The notes below the pieces were generated by a model, which was not told the DNA's origin, searched no databases, and saw only the letters and a list, made by a program, of their open reading frames with translations. DNA of 64,000 bases from the NCBI GenBank assembly GCA_016937795.1, contig JAFGVV010000012.1:31955-95954 (forward strand). The letters run 5' to 3'. Every line of letters begins with the position of its first letter. Position 1 is the stretch's first letter. Below, in pieces: positions 52,427-61,077 of the stretch. A program made the translations under genes and the position numbers. The stretch comes from Paludibacteraceae bacterium. GTDB taxonomy: Bacteria > Bacteroidota > Bacteroidia > Bacteroidales > Paludibacteraceae.

Positions 52427-53341
52427 TCAGAAGTGCAGCATAGCACCCAGCGAAACCGCTTGGACATTTGGTCCTTTCTGCGACTGGAAAACGCTGAACG
52501 GAGAGTATTTGGCATACAAGCCCCATGAGCCATACCCAATCTGAGCCATATAATCGAGCGAAAGAGGCGCGATATTCATTCCCTTTCCTTCCACAGCATT
52601 CACACCGTTAGCATTTGCATCTTTGTATTTCACGCGTGACGACGCAAAAGTATTTACACTACCTACCACACCCACTGCCATAAAGAACTTATGATTTTTA
52701 CCGAATGAAGGTTGCCATTCGAGCAATAGCGGCACGGTAAGCCCAAAGGTTCGTAAACGACTGTAACTATAATTGACACCGTTCGGTGCAGGCTCCAAGG
52801 TTGTCACATCGTTGTTTTCAACCAGATGTGTATTCATATCGAAGAAAAAGTTTTTCCAGTTGAAACCCAGTCCGGTGGTAAGTCCGAGATTGTTGCGATA
52901 CAATGGCAGTGTTTTTTCCATTACACTGAAGAAAAACTCGTTAGATGCTTCAGACTTAAGTGAAATACCATCAATATTGTTGAGTTTAAATGCTTCATCC
53001 GAAATATTGGCAAAACCCCAACCGATACCTGCAAAATGTCCTTCCATTTTGTATTTCTTTTTTGCTTTTACTTTATTCAAAAACGGAATCTGAATGCCAA
53101 ATTCTTCCACTACAGTCCATTTTTCGTAACTTTTATCTTCGCTGAAAATACCTTCATAAACTTTTTTGTATGTGTTCGAATCTTTGTCGAAAATCTGCAC
53201 TTTCATTTGTCCCACACTATCTTCAATTTGTATGGTTTTGTTATTGAAATGTACTGTAGTGTCGGATTTCAGACTTTCCTGTGCATGTGCCGAGCATGTA
53301 GCCACTAAGGCACCAATTAAAAAAGGAATTAGCTTTTTCAT
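52427..53341 (-). CDS. outer-membrane beta-barrel-like protein of unknown function
   Basis: Exported protein of 304 residues. A signal peptide (MKKLIPFLIGALVATCSAHA) precedes a soluble stretch (about 20-95, rich in charged residues). Amphipathic strand pairs such as FAGIGWGFANISDEAF, LGLTTGLGFNWKNFFFDMN, LTVPLLLEWQPSFGKNHKFFMAVGV and SLDYMAQIGYGSWGLYAKYSPF follow. The chain ends in LGAMLHF, the terminal aromatic typical of barrels inserted by BamA. It resembles the PorT/outer-membrane beta-barrel clan seen in Bacteroidetes. It is the last gene of an ECF sigma, anti-sigma and small secreted protein operon, so it is probably an envelope-response target. Ligand unknown. Confidence 0.75.
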   Translation of the reverse strand: MKKLIPFLIGALVATCSAHAQESLKSDTTVHFNNKTIQIEDSVGQMKVQIFDKDSNTYKKVYEGIFSEDKSYEKWTVVEEFGIQIPFLNKVKAKKKYKMEGHFAGIGWGFANISDEAFKLNNIDGISLKSEASNEFFFSVMEKTLPLYRNNLGLTTGLGFNWKNFFFDMNTHLVENNDVTTLEPAPNGVNYSYSRLRTFGLTVPLLLEWQPSFGKNHKFFMAVGVVGSVNTFASSRVKYKDANANGVNAVEGKGMNIAPLSLDYMAQIGYGSWGLYAKYSPFSVFQSQKGPNVQAVSLGAMLHF

Positions 53342-53371
53342 TTTTATATTTAATTTGATGGGTTGTAAAAA

Positions 53372-53824
53372 TTATTTTTTCTTTAAAATCAATTTTAAAA
53401 TGTCTTCCGAATCGTTTTTCGATTCGATGTAAATGAGCGTAATTTTGTTTTCGGGCTTTTGAGTTTCGTTGAACAAAATGAGCCGGTACAAGTCGGACTT
53501 GCGTGGAAGTTGCAGATAGATAGAAGTGGGCTTGCCATTGGCCACAACCTGCTTTACCTTTTTCGCTCCTGCTTCGTCTTTCATCAGACATTTCCGGATA
53601 AAATCGCCGGCAGCAGGATTATTGCTTATGGTCAGACTTTTAAATAACGAAAAGTCATAACCTTCAAGCATTTCGGAGCTGAGTTCGACCATTACTACTC
53701 CTTTCTTTTCGCCATATTGCTCAAAAGCTTTCCGAATTTCGAGATCGCTTTGTGCTTTCAGCGGCGAAAGAATAGCCATACCGAAGAGCAGCACTGTACA
53801 TACATATTGTTTTAATGGATTCAT
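53372..53824 (-). CDS. small secreted protein of unknown function (DUF4252/DUF6108-like)
   Basis: Exported 150-residue protein starting at ATG 53824 with a signal peptide (MNPLKQYVCTVLLFGMAILS, ending PLKAQ). The mature part is mixed alpha/beta: a helix IRKAFEQYGEKKGVVMVELS, SLFKSLTI, a basic segment and the C-terminal strand-rich NKITLIYIESKNDSEDILKL. This pattern resembles DUF4252- or DUF6108-type proteins that accompany Bacteroidetes ECF sigma/anti-sigma pairs; the family call is tentative. It lies 60 bp after the anti-sigma gene and 30 bp before the barrel gene, so it belongs to that operon and may take part in signal sensing. Confidence 0.65.
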   Translation of the reverse strand: MNPLKQYVCTVLLFGMAILSPLKAQSDLEIRKAFEQYGEKKGVVMVELSSEMLEGYDFSLFKSLTISNNPAAGDFIRKCLMKDEAGAKKVKQVVANGKPTSIYLQLPRKSDLYRLILFNETQKPENKITLIYIESKNDSEDILKLILKKK

Positions 53825-53884
53825 ATTACTCGTTTTTTTATTTTTATAATTGACGGACCGACGTCTGTCCGTAAAATTCAATTT

Positions 53885-54364
53885 TTATTCAAATGCTGAA
53901 AACGCATCAAGTTGTTCTTCAATCAACTGAGAATTATTAAGATTACTGATGCCTTCTTCCACATACTGTTCGCCCGACGAAACACCATGAAGCGAAGCAA
54001 TGGCTTCTGTTTTTATCCGGTTGATATCAGTAATTTTTTGTCCATCGACATAGGCGTAATTTGCCGGAGTTGCATTGCTGAAAATCTGCACACTCACCAC
54101 AATAGCCACTACCGCAGCCGCACCTGTTGCCCAGCGAATGTATTGAGGAAAACGGACATGCTTTTTGGGTTTACGCGAGTTGAAATATCCAAACACAGCC
54201 TGTTCAGGAGCATATTTCTCCGGCAAATCAGTGCGCGACAAAAAAGTCTGCAAGCGTTTTTCCTCGTCCACCGTGGTCATACCTTCGTAGTATTTTTCGA
54301 TGAGGCGATCGATGGCTTCAAAATCGGCTTTATTTTTAAATCTGATCATCATACTGTTGTCCAT
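53885..54364 (-). CDS. membrane anti-sigma factor-like protein
   Basis: Predicted single-pass membrane protein (159 residues). The cytoplasmic N-terminus (about 1-78) is helical, with DRLIEKYYEGMTTVDEEKRLQTFLS, as in Bacteroidetes proteins that hold ECF sigma factors. One membrane helix (about 82-101, WATGAAAVVAIVVSVQIF) and a periplasmic tail of about 55 residues follow. Start ATG 54364 overlaps the end of the sigma gene by 16 bp, which implies translational coupling and a fixed ratio of the two. No zinc-binding HxxxCxxC motif is seen, so it is not a ZAS-type anti-sigma. The role is inferred from position and topology. Confidence 0.75.
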   Translation of the reverse strand: MDNSMMIRFKNKADFEAIDRLIEKYYEGMTTVDEEKRLQTFLSRTDLPEKYAPEQAVFGYFNSRKPKKHVRFPQYIRWATGAAAVVAIVVSVQIFSNATPANYAYVDGQKITDINRIKTEAIASLHGVSSGEQYVEEGISNLNNSQLIEEQLDAFSAFE

Positions 54365-54849
54365 TTAATATATTCTTCGCGTACTTTTTTGCGGGCTCTC
54401 GAGAGATTTACTCTCACCGCATCAACATTCGTTCCGGTAATTTCGGCGATTTCCTCCACTTCATATTCCTCCACATCTTTCATTTTGATAATGGCCTGCT
54501 GCAGTGGCGGAAGTGTATCGATAATCCTTTGCAAAACCTCAACCGTATTTTTTCTTTCGGCACTCAGGTATGGATTTTCGGCTGCTGCTCTGTTGTGAAT
54601 TGCTTCGTCGATGGTCTCGGTTCGCTTTTTCACTCTGAGTTTGTCGAGGCAGTGATTTTTGGTCACTGTGGTGGCAAATGCCGGCAGACTGTCATATTTC
54701 CCAAGTGTGTCACGCAAATTCCAAAGCCTCAGTAGCACCTCCTGTACGGCATCTTCCGCGTCATCCTCGTCCGACAATATTTGCCGGGCAGTATGAAAAA
54801 GGTGGTCGCGTATGGGCAATATCTCTGCTTTAAATCTTTCGTGGCTCAT
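54349..54849 (-). CDS. ECF-type RNA polymerase sigma factor
   Basis: Sigma-70 family factor of 166 residues with only regions 2 and 4. Region 2 (about 10-75) has ILSDEDDAEDAVQEVLLRLW and the promoter-melting stretch that follows. Region 4 (about 108-160) has LPPLQQAIIKMKDVEEYEVEEIAEITG and the recognition helix NVDAVRVNLSRARKKVRE. It heads an operon with an anti-sigma gene, a small secreted protein and an outer-membrane-like protein, so it probably answers an envelope signal and may autoregulate. Its own promoter is not a recognisable housekeeping one, consistent with autoregulation. Confidence 0.93.
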   Translation of the reverse strand: MSHERFKAEILPIRDHLFHTARQILSDEDDAEDAVQEVLLRLWNLRDTLGKYDSLPAFATTVTKNHCLDKLRVKKRTETIDEAIHNRAAAENPYLSAERKNTVEVLQRIIDTLPPLQQAIIKMKDVEEYEVEEIAEITGTNVDAVRVNLSRARKKVREEYIKWTTV

Positions 54850-54945
54850 TTATAACAATGACGTATTCAGATGGGGAAGTATAACATTGAATTGAGAATA
54901 TTTTAAACAAAAATTAGTAATTACCTGTACAGCCGAAATTTAGAA

Positions 54946-55650
54946 TTACTTTTTTGTCTGAAAATTTGAGTTTTTAATACTATAGAGCTTCCACCAGGGA
55001 GTAAATGGCGAGGCATGATGCTCAGAATGGTATCCGAAAAAATAACAGGAAACAAATGCCCACAAATGATTCCGGTTTTGTGTACGTGCATTGTGAGGTT
55101 GCATTTCCGCGGTATGTGGCAAGCGATGAGGAAGGTAAGTGCCAAAATAAAAAAGCTGAAAAGTGGATACAAAAGCCGGTATCACCCAAAAGATGATGAG
55201 TTGTGCTTCGCTGAAAAATATCAGACCGACATTGAACAACACAGCCATAATAATGATTTGCCAAATGGAGAGATAGGCTTTCATAAATGAAAACCACCAC
55301 GCAAAAAAGTTCTGATTACCTACATGATAATCAGGATCCTTTTCAGTACCGGGCCATGCGTGATGCAGTCGGTGCTTTTTGAGCAAAACAGGATACCACA
55401 TGCCTGCGTAAAGCATGGTCGCTGCAAATCCAATGACATTATTTAGTTTTTTACTACGTGCCACAGTGCCATGCATAGCATCGTGCGCAGTAATAAACAA
55501 TCCGGTAAAAAGCCAGCTCTGCAAGACAATATGAAACCAAAAACTTATCTGAGAGATATCTAAAGATTGAAAATTAAGGACATACAACAAATGAGTAGCC
55601 CACGACAAAACGATCAGAAAGGCAATAAACACTCCCATAATTGTGCGCAT
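54946..55650 (-). CDS. crtW: beta-carotene ketolase-like fatty acid desaturase-family enzyme
   Basis: Di-iron membrane oxygenase (234 residues, four hydrophobic segments) predicted to add 4-keto groups to beta-carotene rings. The histidine boxes match CrtW: FITAHDAMHGTVA near residue 55, KKHRLHHAWPG near 93, FGTYLPHRLPH near 168 and FGYHSEHHASPF near 210. All eight or more metal-binding histidines are present. It is divergent from crtYcd, whose product would supply the substrate, which supports a carotenoid role over a lipid desaturase. A minus-strand -7 box TACATTTG (55687-55680) lies about 30 nt upstream of ATG 55650. Confidence 0.87.
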   Translation of the reverse strand: MRTIMGVFIAFLIVLSWATHLLYVLNFQSLDISQISFWFHIVLQSWLFTGLFITAHDAMHGTVARSKKLNNVIGFAATMLYAGMWYPVLLKKHRLHHAWPGTEKDPDYHVGNQNFFAWWFSFMKAYLSIWQIIIMAVLFNVGLIFFSEAQLIIFWVIPAFVSTFQLFYFGTYLPHRLPHTAEMQPHNARTQNRNHLWAFVSCYFFGYHSEHHASPFTPWWKLYSIKNSNFQTKK

Positions 55651-55797
55651 TTAAATTTGTTTTGATAATAAAATCAATGCAAATGTACATTTTTTTTCCA
55701 TCATGCGATTTCTGAACAATGAGTTTGCCGATTTTGTTTAATTTTGTGATTGCCACAGGCATTTGAAATTAATTTCCAAATCAGATTTATAAAAAAC

Positions 55798-56484
55798 ATG
55801 AGCCCCGAGAAATTTATCTACATAGGTCTTATGGCCGGCTCCGTACTTTTTCCATTCCTTTTTAGTTTCGAAAAGCAGATTTCGTTTTACAAAAAGTGGA
55901 AATATCTCTTTGTGGCCATATTGCTCCCATTGTTGTTTTTTGTAGTGTGGGATGCCATTTTTACGGCCAATGGTGTTTGGTGGTTCAACGACGCATTTGT
56001 TTTGGGTCCCCGTCTGTTTGATTTGCCCATCGAAGAGTGGTTATTTTTTGTAATAGTACCTTATTGCGCTGTTTTCATTTACGAAGTGCTGAAACTTTAC
56101 CTGCCGCGTATCGATTTCAACAAAGCTATATACGTTTCGTATGTGGTGTTGGTGCTGATTTTTGCTTTACTTACATTGCTTTACAGCCAGCGTGACTATA
56201 CTTTTTTCAACTTCCTTTTCAATACGCTTTTTCTGAGTTTCATGCTTTTCAACAATTGGTTTAAAAAACATCTTACTCATTTCACACTTGCTTTTCTTGT
56301 TGCACTTATCCCAATGTTTATCGTAAACGGCGTTCTGACAGCCATGCCTGTGGTAGAATACAATCCGCTCGAAAATAGCGGAATACGCATTTACACCATT
56401 CCTTTCGAAGACTTTTTCTATTTTCTGCTGCTTTTCGGGATGAATGTAATGATTTTTGAATGGTTGCAGAAAAAAAAGGATTAG
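55798..56484 (+). CDS. fused CrtYc-CrtYd-type lycopene beta-cyclase
   Basis: Membrane lycopene cyclase made of two homologous halves, as in Bacteroidetes, archaea and fungi, converting lycopene to beta-carotene. The 228 residues have about seven helices. Each half ends in the PxE(E/D)xxF signature: LPIEEWLFFVIVPY near residue 80 and IPFEDFFYFLLLFG near 203. WDAIFTANGVWWFND is another conserved block. ATG 55798 (MSPEKFIY) is used rather than the open frame from 55750. A -7 box TAATTTTG (55739-55746) lies upstream. No phytoene synthase or desaturase gene is in the window. Two toxin-antitoxin modules follow. Confidence 0.9.
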   Translation: MSPEKFIYIGLMAGSVLFPFLFSFEKQISFYKKWKYLFVAILLPLLFFVVWDAIFTANGVWWFNDAFVLGPRLFDLPIEEWLFFVIVPYCAVFIYEVLKLYLPRIDFNKAIYVSYVVLVLIFALLTLLYSQRDYTFFNFLFNTLFLSFMLFNNWFKKHLTHFTLAFLVALIPMFIVNGVLTAMPVVEYNPLENSGIRIYTIPFEDFFYFLLLFGMNVMIFEWLQKKKD

Positions 56485-56485
56485 A

Positions 56486-56523
56486 TTCACATTTTTGTGA
56501 ACTATAAAAATGTATTATATTTG
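56486..56523 (+). promoter_or_regulatory. higBA promoter with overlapping palindromic operator
   Basis: The palindrome TTCACA-TTTT-TGTGAA (56486-56501) covers the -33 element TTTG (56494-56497); the -7 box TATATTTG (56516-56523) follows after 18 nt. Binding at the palindrome would block RNA polymerase, as expected for autorepression by HigA. Confidence 0.65.
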
Positions 56524-56543
56524 CAACAATCTAATACATCTAT

Positions 56544-56861
56544 ATGATAATCACTTTTGAAAAACTGTACCTACAGGAACTTTATAAAAAAGGAAATACT
56601 TCGGACAAAAAACATCGGTTTCAACCTGCGATAATCCGAAAATACATTCGTATAATTGATTTAATGATTAGCATTGAAAACACATCAGCACTTTTAAAAT
56701 ATAATTCATTAAACTACGAGAGATTATCGGGTAATAAACCAGGCATATGTTCAGTCAGGGTAAACGACCAATATCGAATTGAATTTGAGGAAAAGACTGA
56801 AGGAGAAAATACTTTTGCAACCATATGCAACATTACAGAATTATCAAACCACTATAAATAA
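56544..56861 (+). CDS. higB: HigB-like type II toxin (RelE/ParE superfamily)
   Basis: Predicted ribosome-dependent mRNA interferase, 105 residues. The family pattern is clear: a basic N-terminal helix pair (LYLQELYKKGNTSDKKHRF, IIRKYIRIIDLMISIENTSAL), then NSLNYERLSGNKPGICSVRVNDQYRIEFEE, where Leu-Ser-Gly, Arg and the strand RVNDQYRI mark HigB. Toxin precedes antitoxin by 7 bp (higA ATG at 56869), the usual reverse order of higBA. The arginines implicated in catalysis appear intact. The promoter has a palindrome for autorepression. It follows crtYcd by 59 bp. Confidence 0.9.
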   Translation: MIITFEKLYLQELYKKGNTSDKKHRFQPAIIRKYIRIIDLMISIENTSALLKYNSLNYERLSGNKPGICSVRVNDQYRIEFEEKTEGENTFATICNITELSNHYK

Positions 56862-56868
56862 AACAGGC

Positions 56869-57213
56869 ATGACCACTTTAACAGGCATTGAGCCGGAAAT
56901 GATTGCGAACAACATTGAACCTGTTTACGCTACTCATCCGGGGCAGATTTTAAAAGATGAAATAGAATACCGTGGCATTTCGCAACGAAAGTTAGCCGCT
57001 GCAATGGATGTACCCTATACTTTGTTGAATGAGGTGATGAATGGAAAACGTCCTGTAAATACTGAGTTAGCTTTACTTATTGAAGCAACTCTTGATTTGC
57101 CAGCCGAGCCACTACTAAGAATGCAGGCACGCTATAACCTACTTACAACCAAACGAAACACTAAGTTTATTGAAAAATTAAACCGAACGAGGAAAATTGC
57201 ATCTGTAATATAA
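56869..57213 (+). CDS. higA: HigA-like antitoxin (Xre HTH)
   Basis: Antitoxin and transcriptional repressor, 114 residues. The central Cro/C1 domain is the HigA/VapI type: THPGQILKDEIEYRGISQRKLAAAM (helices 1-2), VPYTLLNEVMNGKRPVNTELALLIEATLDL (recognition helix and following helices). The N-terminal extension of about 25 residues may contact the toxin. ATG 56869 is used, since the frame open to 56779 overlaps higB in another frame. It should neutralise HigB and bind the palindrome at 56486-56501. Confidence 0.9.
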   Translation: MTTLTGIEPEMIANNIEPVYATHPGQILKDEIEYRGISQRKLAAAMDVPYTLLNEVMNGKRPVNTELALLIEATLDLPAEPLLRMQARYNLLTTKRNTKFIEKLNRTRKIASVI

Positions 57214-57335
57214 AACTACTTATCGGGCTGAATACAATGATTTTGAATAGTCACAGAAAAAAAATTAAGAAATAACTATTTAGAACTAACTACATTTCAT
57301 ATTTTTGCGTTTACATCTGCTAAAAAAGAAACAAT

Positions 57336-57572
57336 ATGACCACTTTGCAATTAAAAAAGCTGTTGATACATCAGATTTCGGAAATAAATGATGAAGTTTT
57401 TCTGAATGCACTAAAAACAATCATTGATTTAAAAAGCAAATCAACTGTACTTGAATTGAGTGCAAAGCAAAAGGAAGAAGTTTATCAATCTCAATTGGAG
57501 ATTAAGAATGGCCTGTATGTAGCTGAATCAGATTTGAATGAAGAATTTGAATCATGGAGAGAAAAGAAATAA
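57336..57572 (+). CDS. RelB/ParD-like addiction module antitoxin
   Basis: Small antitoxin-like protein, 78 residues. It is wholly helical and charged (LQLKKLLIHQISEINDEVFLNALKTIIDLKS, then LSAKQKEEVYQSQLEIKNG). The tail ESDLNEEFESWREKK is the acidic, flexible toxin-wrapping type, and AKQKEEVYQSQLEIKNG matches a common Bacteroidetes antitoxin pattern. Its last 19 bp overlap the start of the frameshifted ParE-like reading frame at 57554. A -7 box TATTTTTG lies at 57300-57307. If the toxin is truly dead, this is an orphan antitoxin. Confidence 0.78.
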   Translation: MTTLQLKKLLIHQISEINDEVFLNALKTIIDLKSKSTVLELSAKQKEEVYQSQLEIKNGLYVAESDLNEEFESWREKK

Positions 57573-57861
57573 TCTGGTCACATTCAGCCAAAATTAAATT
57601 ATTTGAGATTCTTGATTTCTATAAATCCAGAAATCAAAGCTCTGAATACTCAATAAAAGTATTTACTAAAATCAATAAAAAATAGCGCTTCTCAAAAAGC
57701 ATCCCGAAATAGGAATTAAAACAGATATTTCGAGTGTTAGAGCCCTGTCTGTTGAGAATTATCTTATTTTTTACGAAACTGAGCCTCAAAGAATAATTAT
57801 ACTTTCTATATGGGACACAAGGCAAAATCCTCTAAAAATCCCAATAAAGAAACAACTTTAA
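57554..57861 (+). pseudogene. ParE/RelE-like toxin interrupted by a -1 frameshift at an A6 tract
   Basis: ATG 57554 opens a toxin-like frame (IIWSHSAKIKLFEILDFYKS) that stops at TAG 57683-57685 after 43 codons, immediately after AAT AAA AAA. One base back, the frame continues for 59 codons (IALLKKHPEIGIKTDISSVR, then LSVENYLIFYETEPQRIIIL and LSIWDTRQNP) to TAA 57859-57861. Joined, the 102-residue product is a normal ParE: HPEIG, the central Arg and the C-terminal IWDTRQNP are all there. A missing A in the tract, a sequencing error or -1 slippage would each explain it. It overlaps the antitoxin gene by 19 bp in the usual arrangement. Confidence 0.82.
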
Positions 57862-57888
57862 TCTCTCAAATAATTCTGTTTAAACAAA

Positions 57889-58224
57889 CTAAATTAGAAT
57901 CCCGCACAACTCAAACACCGATTCCGCGCAGGTTTTGCGTAGTTTCTCATTTCCGGCCATAGTGCTTATTTTCAGCATCATATTTTTGAAAACAGCTTTT
58001 GCCTCATTGTCGAGCGTGGACACATGATAAAAAGCATCGTGCGGATTGATTTTCAGCGCACTATCCCAGGCATAAACCGACGAAAAACCAAGTTCAGCAA
58101 GCAAAAAACTGATTGCTTCGTAGTCGCGTTCTTCGTCGACACTTCCATCAGCCGAGGCAATTACCTGAAAGGCACAATGCAAAATGGCGTACTTATGTTG
58201 TATTTCGAGATGTTGCATCTGCAT
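57889..58224 (-). CDS. TerB-like helical protein
   Basis: Cytosolic 111-residue protein resembling the TerB/DjlA N-terminal fold. It consists of alpha helices with the pattern ILHCAFQVIASADGSVDEERDYEAISFLLAEL, where ADGSVDEER is the acidic (D-G-x-V-x-x-E) signature that can bind metal. Function is unknown. It begins 9 bp after the uvrA stop on the same strand, so it is co-transcribed with the excision repair gene. The second half (KAVFKNMMLKISTMAGNEKLRKT) repeats the helical pattern less clearly. ATG 58224 is used; ATG 58218 is an alternative. Confidence 0.72.
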   Translation of the reverse strand: MQMQHLEIQHKYAILHCAFQVIASADGSVDEERDYEAISFLLAELGFSSVYAWDSALKINPHDAFYHVSTLDNEAKAVFKNMMLKISTMAGNEKLRKTCAESVFELCGILI

Positions 58225-58233
58225 TGAACGAGA

Positions 58234-61041
58234 TTAAAGCTTTTCTTTCAGGAATTTTCCGGTGTACGAACATTCGCAGTCCACAAGCGCTTCGGGCGTA
58301 CCTTCGAAAACCAGATTTCCACCACGTTCGCCACCTTCGGGGCCAATATCAATAATGTGGTCGGCGCATTTAATCACATCCATATTGTGCTCAATAATAA
58401 TCACCGTGTGCCCTTTGGCAATAAGCGCATCGAAAGCTTTCAGCAGGGTTTTTATGTCGTGAAAATGCAAACCGGTAGTAGGTTCGTCGAATACAAAAAT
58501 CGTAGGTTCGGGCTTCTCATTTGCTAAAAACGCCGCAAGTTTTACACGCTGGCTTTCACCACCCGAAAGCGTACTGCTCGACTGACCAAGCTTCACATAC
58601 CCGATTCCCACATCCTGAAGCGGTTTCAGGCGTTTTACAATTTTTTTCTCGGTATTCCCGCTCTGTGCTCCAAAAAACTCAATAGCCTGATTGACGGTCA
58701 TTTCAAGTACATCGAAAATATTCTTTTCCTTGTACTGTACTTCCAGAATATCCTGCTTAAAACGTTTACCATGACAATGTTCACACTCAAGTACAAGGTC
58801 GGCCATAAACTGCATTTCCACAGTCACTGTACCTTCACCCTGACATTCCTCGCATCGTCCGCCTTCGGTATTGAAAGAGAAAAACGAAGCCGAGTAACCC
58901 ATTTGCTTCGATAATTGCTGGTCGGCAAAAAGTTTACGTATTTCGTCGTAGGCCTTAATATAAGTCACAGGATTCGAGCGCGTTGAACGCCCTATCGGAT
59001 TCTGATCCACAAACTCAATGTCTTTGGCCAGCATCATAGAACCGCGCAAAGTACCAAACTTACCGGTACGATCGGCCACACCACCATAATGCTTTTTCAA
59101 CGCAGCGTAAAATACATTACGCACCAGAGATGATTTTCCCGAACCACTGACTCCGGTGACCAACGTCATTACATTGAGCGGAAATTTCACATCAATACCT
59201 TTCAGATTATTCTCGCGGGCACCAAGCACTTCGATATAGTTATTCCATTTGCGTCGGCCGGTGGGAATATCAATTTTCTCGTCGCCTGTAAGATATTTTA
59301 ATGTATACGATTTAGAAGTATCCGTTTTGGTAATATCAAATCCGTTTTCAGGTATTTTTCCCTGAAAAACCACTTCACCACCTCTGCGTCCGGCTTCGGG
59401 TCCGATATCGATGATAAAATCGGCTGCACGCATAATTTCCTCGTCGTGCTCCACCACAACCACTGTATTTCCGAGGTCGCGAAGCTGTTTCAACACTTTT
59501 ATAAGCAAATGCGTATCGCGCGAGTGAAGTCCGATACTTGGTTCATCGAGAATGTAAAGCGAGCCCACCAGACTGCTTCCAAGCGATGTGGCTAAATTTA
59601 TTCGCTGGCTCTCACCACCCGAAAGCGAATTAGAAAGACGATTGAGTGTAAGATAACCCAAACCTACATCGAGCAAAAACTGAATTCGATTATTGATTTC
59701 CAGTAATAATCGTTTTGAGATGGATGCATCCTGCTCGTTGAGTTTAAGCTTATCGAAAAATTCCTTGAGTTTTGTCACAGGCAGCAAAACCAGTTCGGAA
59801 ATAGATTTTTCGCCCACCCTCACATACGAAGCTTCCTTTTTGAGGCGACTTCCGCGACAATCGGGACAGGTGGTTTTTCCGCGATAACGCGCCAGCATTA
59901 CACGATACTGTATTTTATACTGATTAGCTTCGAGCATTTTGAAAAAATCGTTCAGACCTTCGAAATGTTCATTTCCTGTCCATAACAATTCGCGCTGCGC
60001 ATCGGTCAGTTCGTAATAAGGCTTATGCACCGGAAAACCGAATTTGTCAGCCGAATGCATCAACCTGCGTTTGAATTCGCCCATTACTTCGCCGCGCCAG
60101 CAAGCCACAGCATCCTCATAAATCGAAAGCGTTTTATTGGGAACCACCAAATCCTCGTCGATACCAATTACCCGCCCAAAACCCTCACAGGCCGGGCAAG
60201 CGCCCAGCGGACTATTAAAACTAAAAGTATGAACGGTTGGTGTTTCGAACTGCATTCCATCGGCTTCGAAACTCTTCGAGAAATAAAGCGTCTGCGTTGC
60301 GTCACTGCCAAAAACTTTCAGAATACAAACACCTTTTCCTTCGTAAAATGCGGTTTCGATAGAGTCGGTCAGTCGGCTGATTCCGGTTAGCGTACGATCG
60401 ACAGTCAGGCGGTCGATAAGCAGAAAAACCTCAGCATCCTTTTTATCTATCGCTTTATTTTCAATAATATCCTGAATCCGGAAAGTTTCACCATTGAACT
60501 CCACACGACTAAAACCCTGCATCATCAGACTTTGCAATTCCTCTTTCAAATTACGATCGGCAGCAGGAATCACCGAAGTGAGTACCATCATTTTCGTTTC
60601 GTCGGGAAAAGCAAGCGCCGCGTTCACCACATCGGCAGCTTCATGCTTTTTCACTTCCTCGCCTGAAACGGGCGAATAAGTTTTGCCGATGCGCGCATAT
60701 AAAAGTTTGATGTATTCGTAAATTTCGGTTGAAGTACCTACCGTAGAACGTGGGTTGCGTGTATTTACCTTTTGCTCGATGGCAATGGCAGGTGGAATAC
60801 CTTTTATATAATCCACTTCGGGCTTGCTCATTCTACCTAAAAACTGACGTGCGTACGACGAAAGGCTCTCCACATAGCGTCGTTGCCCTTCGGCATAAAG
60901 TGTGTCGAATGCCAGCGAGGATTTACCAGAACCCGAAAGCCCGGTAATCACCACCAGTTTGTTGCGCGGAATTTCCACATCAATATTTTTCAGATTGTGT
61001 ACTCTTGCCGCTTTTATGATAATATTTCCCTGAGTGGACAT
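58234..61041 (-). CDS. uvrA: excinuclease ABC subunit UvrA
   Basis: Damage-recognition ATPase of nucleotide excision repair, 935 residues, typical length. Two ABC modules are present: Walker [21 protein letters not shown] near residue 34 and [19 protein letters not shown] in the second half; signatures [16 protein letters not shown] and [16 protein letters not shown]; Walker [13 protein letters not shown] and [12 protein letters not shown]. Zinc-binding cysteines appear in ACPACEGFG and TCPDCRGSR, and in CEECQGEG with CEHCHGKR for the C-terminal finger. ATG 61041 follows a minus-strand -7 box TATCTTTG (61077-61070), only 29 nt upstream. The TerB-like gene is coupled downstream. Confidence 0.97.
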   Translation of the reverse strand: MSTQGNIIIKAARVHNLKNIDVEIPRNKLVVITGLSGSGKSSLAFDTLYAEGQRRYVESLSSYARQFLGRMSKPEVDYIKGIPPAIAIEQKVNTRNPRSTVGTSTEIYEYIKLLYARIGKTYSPVSGEEVKKHEAADVVNAALAFPDETKMMVLTSVIPAADRNLKEELQSLMMQGFSRVEFNGETFRIQDIIENKAIDKKDAEVFLLIDRLTVDRTLTGISRLTDSIETAFYEGKGVCILKVFGSDATQTLYFSKSFEADGMQFETPTVHTFSFNSPLGACPACEGFGRVIGIDEDLVVPNKTLSIYEDAVACWRGEVMGEFKRRLMHSADKFGFPVHKPYYELTDAQRELLWTGNEHFEGLNDFFKMLEANQYKIQYRVMLARYRGKTTCPDCRGSRLKKEASYVRVGEKSISELVLLPVTKLKEFFDKLKLNEQDASISKRLLLEINNRIQFLLDVGLGYLTLNRLSNSLSGGESQRINLATSLGSSLVGSLYILDEPSIGLHSRDTHLLIKVLKQLRDLGNTVVVVEHDEEIMRAADFIIDIGPEAGRRGGEVVFQGKIPENGFDITKTDTSKSYTLKYLTGDEKIDIPTGRRKWNNYIEVLGARENNLKGIDVKFPLNVMTLVTGVSGSGKSSLVRNVFYAALKKHYGGVADRTGKFGTLRGSMMLAKDIEFVDQNPIGRSTRSNPVTYIKAYDEIRKLFADQQLSKQMGYSASFFSFNTEGGRCEECQGEGTVTVEMQFMADLVLECEHCHGKRFKQDILEVQYKEKNIFDVLEMTVNQAIEFFGAQSGNTEKKIVKRLKPLQDVGIGYVKLGQSSSTLSGGESQRVKLAAFLANEKPEPTIFVFDEPTTGLHFHDIKTLLKAFDALIAKGHTVIIIEHNMDVIKCADHIIDIGPEGGERGGNLVFEGTPEALVDCECSYTGKFLKEKL

Positions 61042-61077
61042 AATAATTCTTTTTGAAAAAAATAACTTGCAAAGATA

